Shown: positions 60,492-64,000 of the stretch, piece by piece
Numbering within the stretch: position 1 is the stretch's first letter
Layout of the letters: each line of letters begins with the position of its first letter
Source: Dyella sedimenti
GTDB taxonomy: Bacteria > Pseudomonadota > Gammaproteobacteria > Xanthomonadales > Rhodanobacteraceae
Assembly (NCBI RefSeq): GCF_022760995.1
Contig: NZ_JAKWJO010000002.1
Location: 1 to 64,000, forward strand
Reading direction: 5' to 3'
DNA: 64,000 nt
Program-made: the position numbers and the translations under genes
The notes under the pieces: generated by a model
What the model was told of the DNA's origin: nothing
The model's input: only the letters and a program-made list of their open reading frames with translations
Databases searched by the model: none

Positions 60492-63400
60492 ATGTCACTC
60501 ACACGTCGCGAATTCATCAAGTTCACAGGCCTGGGACTGGCCGCATCGAGCCTCGGCATGCTCGGCTTCGGCGCTTCGGGCGAAGCGCAGGCCGCCGCCG
60601 TACGTCCCTTCAAGCTCACCCATGCCACGGAAACGCGCAACACCTGCACGTACTGCTCGGTGGCCTGCGGCATCCTGATCTACAGCATGGGCGACCGCGC
60701 CAAGAACGCGCGCTCGAACATCATCCACATCGAGGGCGACCCGGACCATCCGGTGAACCGCGGCACGCTGTGCCCCAAGGGCTCGGCCCTGCTCGACGTG
60801 GTGCACGCGCCCACCCGCCTGAAGGCGCCGCGCTACCGCCCGCCGGGCGGCACCGAGTTCAAGGAAGTCTCCTGGGACTTCGCGCTCGACCGCATCGCCC
60901 GGCTGATGAAGGACGAGCGCGACAAGCACTTCACCGCCAGGAACGCGGCCGGCACCACCGTCAACCGCTGGACCAGCGTGGGCATGCTGGCGGCCTCGGC
61001 CTCGTCCAGCGAAACCGCCTACCTCACCTGGAAGGTGGCGCGTTCCCTCGGCATGGTGGTGTTCGACAACCAGGCGCGCGTCTGACACGGACCGACGGTG
61101 GCCAGTCTGGCCCCATCATTCGGTCGCGGTGCGATGACCAACACCTGGCAGGACATCAGGAACGCCAATCTCGTGATCGTGATGGGCGGCAATGCCGCCG
61201 AGGCGCATCCGTGCGGCTTCAAGTGGGTGATCGAGGCGAAGATCGAGAACGGCGCCAAGCTCGTCGTGGTCGACCCGCGCTTCACCCGCACGGCATCGGT
61301 GGCCGACTACTACGCGCCGATCCGCCCGGGCACGGACATCGCGTTCCTGAGCGGGGTGATGCGCTACCTGCTTGAGAAGGACGCCATCCAGCACGAGTAC
61401 GTGCGCGCGTACACCAACGCCAGCCTGATCGTGAAGGATGGCTTCGGCTTCCAGGACGGCCTGTTCAGCGGCTACAGCGAGGAAACCCGCAGCTACGACA
61501 AGTCGAGCTGGGACTACGAACTGGACGAACAGGGCTACGCCAAGTCCGACGACACCTGGCAGCACCCGCGCTGCGTGATCAACCTGCTAAGGCAGCACGT
61601 GGCCCGCTACACGCCCGAGACGGTCTCGCGCATCTGCGGCACGCCGCAGGACAAGTTCCTGCACATCTGCGAGCTGATCGCCGCCACCGCGGCGCCGGAC
61701 AAGGCGATGACCAGCCTGTTCGCGCTGGGCTGGACGCAGCACTCGGTGGGCGCGCAGAACATCCGATCGATGGCGATGATCCAGCTGCTGCTGGGCAACA
61801 TCGGCGTGGCCGGAGGCGGCATGAACGCCCTGCGCGGGCATTCCAACATCCAGGGCCTGACCGACGTCGGCCTGCTCTCCAACCAGATGCCAGGCTACCT
61901 CAACCTGCCGCTGGACAAGGAGACCAGCTTCGACGAGTACATGCGGACCAAGCAGTTCAAGCCGCTGCGCCCGGGCCAGATCAGCTACTGGCAGAACACC
62001 CGCAAGTTCGTGGTGAGCCTGCAGAAGGCGCTGTGGGGCGACGCCGCCACCAAGGACAACGACTGGTGCTATGACTGGCTGCCCAAGCTCGACGTGCCGC
62101 TGTACGACATCATCCGGGCCTTCGAGATGATGAACAACGGGCAGATGGGCGGCTACATCTGCCAGGGCTTCAACCCGCTGCAGGCGTTCCCGGACCGCGG
62201 CAAGATCCGCCGCGGCCTCAGCAAGCTGAAGTTCCTGGTCACCATGGATCCGCTGGATACCGAGACCTCGCGCTTCTGGCAGGACTTCGGCCCGCAGAAC
62301 CCGGCCGACTCGGCGGCGATCCAGACCGAGGTGTTCCAGCTGCCGACCACGTGTTTCGCCGAGGAGAACGGCTCGCTGGTCAATTCCGCGCGCTGGCTGC
62401 AATGGCACTGGAAGGCGGCCGACGCCCCGGGCGAAGCGCAGTCGGACATCTGGATCATGGCCGGGCTGTTCCACCGCCTGCGCGAGCTGTACCGCAAGGA
62501 AGGCGGCGCCTTCCCCGATCCCATCCTCAACCTGACCTGGAAATACACCGATCCGGTCGATCCCGATCCGGAGGAACTGGCCAAGGAAATGAACGGCCGC
62601 GCGCTGGCCGACCTCGAGGATCCCGCCACCAAGGCCGTGGTCACCAAGGCCGGCACCCTGCTGGACGGCTTCGCCCAGCTGCGCGACGACGGCAGCACCG
62701 CCTCGGGCTGCTGGATCTTCTCCGGCTGCTTTACCGAGAAGGGCAACCAGATGGCCCGCCGCGACGCCACCGATCCACGCGAGCAGGGCATCGCGCCCAA
62801 CTGGGCGTGGGCATGGCCCGCCAACCGGCGCATCCTCTACAACCGCGCCAGCGCGGATCTGGACGGCAAGCCGTGGAACCCGGCCAAGCCGGTCATCGCG
62901 TGGAACGGCAGCAAGTGGGTGGGCATCGACGTGCCCGACTACACGCCCACCACCAAGCCTTCCGACAGCGTCGGCCCGTTCATCATGAACGCCGAGGGCA
63001 TGGGCCGCCTGTTCGCGCGCGACATGATGGCCGAGGGTCCCTTCCCCGAGCACTACGAACCGCTGGAATCGCCGGTGGAGAACGTGCTGCACCCGAAGGT
63101 GTCGCACAACCCGGTGGCCCGCGTGTTCGACGACGACCGCGCCGCTTTCGGCAGCCCGAAGAACTTCCCGTACGTGGCCACCACCTACCGCCTCACCGAG
63201 CACTTCCACTTCTGGACCAAGCACGCGCTGATCAACGCCATCCTGCAGCCGGAGGAATTCGTCGAGATCGGCGAGGCCCTGGCCAGGGAAAAGGGCATCG
63301 CGCAGGGCGGCTGGGTGAAAGTGTCCTCCAAGCGCGGCGTGGTGGTGTGCAAGGCCTACGTGACCAAGCGCATCAAGCCGCTCACCGTGGACGGCAGGCC

Positions 63401-63569
63401 GACCCACGTGGTCGGCGTGCCGCTGCACTGGGGCTTCACCGGGCAGGCCAGGAAGGGCTACGGCGCCAACACGCTGACGCCCTCGGTGGGCGACGCCAAC
63501 ACCCAGACGCCGGAGTTCAAGGCGTTCCTGGTGAATGTCGAAAAGACCAGCGCTCCGATGACGGCCTGA
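60492..63569 (+). CDS. fdnG: Respiratory formate dehydrogenase alpha subunit, selenoprotein (UGA at codon 198)
   Basis: A 1025-residue molybdenum enzyme that oxidises formate to CO2 in the periplasm. The N-terminus carries a Tat signal (LTRREFIKF then [15 protein letters not shown]) and a 4Fe-4S site (Cys52, Cys55, Cys59, Cys94). The frame is broken only by a TGA at 61083-61085 in [16 protein letters not shown], the exact place of selenocysteine in FdnG/FdoG. Reading continues in the same frame with [20 protein letters not shown] and [17 protein letters not shown] to 63569. A SECIS hairpin follows the TGA (separate entry). The length matches FdnG/FdoG. The beta subunit gene starts 10 bases downstream. 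SelA-D functions must be encoded elsewhere. Confidence 0.93.
61083..61125 (+). promoter_or_regulatory. SECIS element with the UGA selenocysteine codon
   Basis: The lower stem GACCGA (61090-61095) pairs with TCGGTC (61120-61125). The upper stem GG-T-GGCC pairs with GGCC-CC around the loop AGTCT (61104-61108). Counting the U of UGA as 1, a bulged U falls at position 17 (61099) and the loop G-U at 23-24 (61105-61106). These are the positions SelB needs in the E. coli fdhF SECIS. Confidence 0.88.
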
Positions 63570-63579
63570 GGCGAACGAC

Positions 63580-64000
63580 ATGTCCGACCTGCAATCGCAA
63601 GACTACGTCCGGCGCTCCGCCTCGACCATGACGCCGCCCAAGGCGCGCAGCCACGAGGACCAGGTAGCCAAGCTGATCGACGTCAGCCGCTGCATCGGCT
63701 GCAAGGCCTGCCAGTCGGCGTGCATGGAATGGAACGACCTGCGCCAGGAGATCGGCCACTTCGAAGGGTCTTACGAGAACCCGTCGGACTTGAGTCCCGA
63801 CGTGTGGACCCTGATGAAGTTCGCCGAGTACGAGAACGAGCAGGGCAACCTGGAATGGCTGATCCGCAAGGACGGCTGCATGCACTGCGAGGACCCGGGT
63901 TGCCTGAAGGCGTGCCCGGCGCCCGGCGCCATCGTGCAGTACGCCAACGGCATCGTCGACTTCATCAGCGACAAGTGCATCGGCTGCGGCTACTGCGTGA
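63580..64000 (+). CDS. fdnH: Formate dehydrogenase beta (iron-sulfur) subunit, N-terminal part
   Basis: The frame from the ATG at 63580 (TGAGGCGA about eight bases upstream) runs to the window edge as 140 codons. It encodes a four-cluster ferredoxin-like electron-transfer subunit. [20 protein letters not shown] is the first cluster motif, [20 protein letters not shown] the second, and [10 protein letters not shown] begins the third. FdnH/FdoH passes electrons from the alpha subunit to the membrane cytochrome b (gamma) subunit, which should follow beyond the window. Only 10 bases separate it from fdnG, so the two are clearly co-transcribed. Confidence 0.93.
   Translation, partial: MSDLQSQDYVRRSASTMTPPKARSHEDQVAKLIDVSRCIGCKACQSACMEWNDLRQEIGHFEGSYENPSDLSPDVWTLMKFAEYENEQGNLEWLIRKDGCMHCEDPGCLKACPAPGAIVQYANGIVDFISDKCIGCGYCV

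Noticed and set aside
60492..61085. A separate 197-residue gene ending at TGA 61085, with a second gene starting at 61098
   Set aside because: Both halves are in the same frame, the junction is the FdnG selenocysteine site, and a SECIS follows.

Overview
The window is about 68% G+C and reads as chromosome of a gammaproteobacterium of the Xanthomonadales, most likely Rhodanobacteraceae (Dyella, Luteibacter, Rhodanobacter, Frateuria group). This rests on the Xanthomonas-like GspE N-terminus, the monomeric isocitrate dehydrogenase, the many TonB receptors, and REP-like repeats of the form TGTAGGAGCGCACCCTGTGC. The species cannot be fixed from the sequence alone. No rRNA, tRNA, phage or intact insertion sequence was seen.

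Layout. 1-15.2 kb is mainly housekeeping and signalling: the start of gspE, tatD, rluE, a lipoprotein methyltransferase, thiM, a LysR regulator, a GH3 glycosidase, an aldo/keto reductase, a GAF-GGDEF-EAL protein, a TraB/GumN protein and icd. 15.5-16.1 kb holds a relic of a type I-F CRISPR-Cas locus: the first ~126 codons of cas1 joined almost directly to a one-spacer array. 16.2-24.3 kb is an mdtABC-type RND efflux operon read leftwards. 24.6-27.8 kb has a membrane cytochrome c5, acpH, a hydrolase and zapE. 28.2-34.6 kb is an orphan type VI secretion module (hcp, vgrG, a Tle4-like lipase, a Tli4-like immunity lipoprotein) behind a good sigma-54 promoter. vgrG is frameshifted, the immunity gene has an early in-frame stop, and a second immunity copy is truncated. 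34.7-38.8 kb has a small secreted protein, an EAL protein and an acyl-CoA synthetase.

39-53 kb looks like a lanthanide-dependent C1 oxidation region. It has xoxF with the extra lanthanide-binding Asp, xoxJ, a diheme xoxG-like cytochrome, glutathione-dependent formaldehyde dehydrogenase, gfa, a TonB receptor on each side, an AcoR-like sigma-54 activator and an MxaD/SRPBCC-like gene. Sigma-54 promoters lie upstream of both xoxF and the SRPBCC gene. 53.4-60.1 kb carries a DUF421 protein and a FecI/FecR/STN-TonB receptor system with a PHP-domain hydrolase. 60.5-64 kb begins a respiratory formate dehydrogenase operon whose alpha subunit is a selenoprotein: an in-frame UGA at codon 198 is followed by a SECIS hairpin. 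Methanol to formaldehyde (XoxF), formaldehyde to the formyl-glutathione/formate level (Gfa, AdhC) and formate to CO2 (Fdn) could therefore be linked within 23 kb.

Two families of intergenic palindromes are scattered through the window. One is the REP-like family. The other (AGAGCCTGTTC...) repeatedly abuts TAG stop codons.
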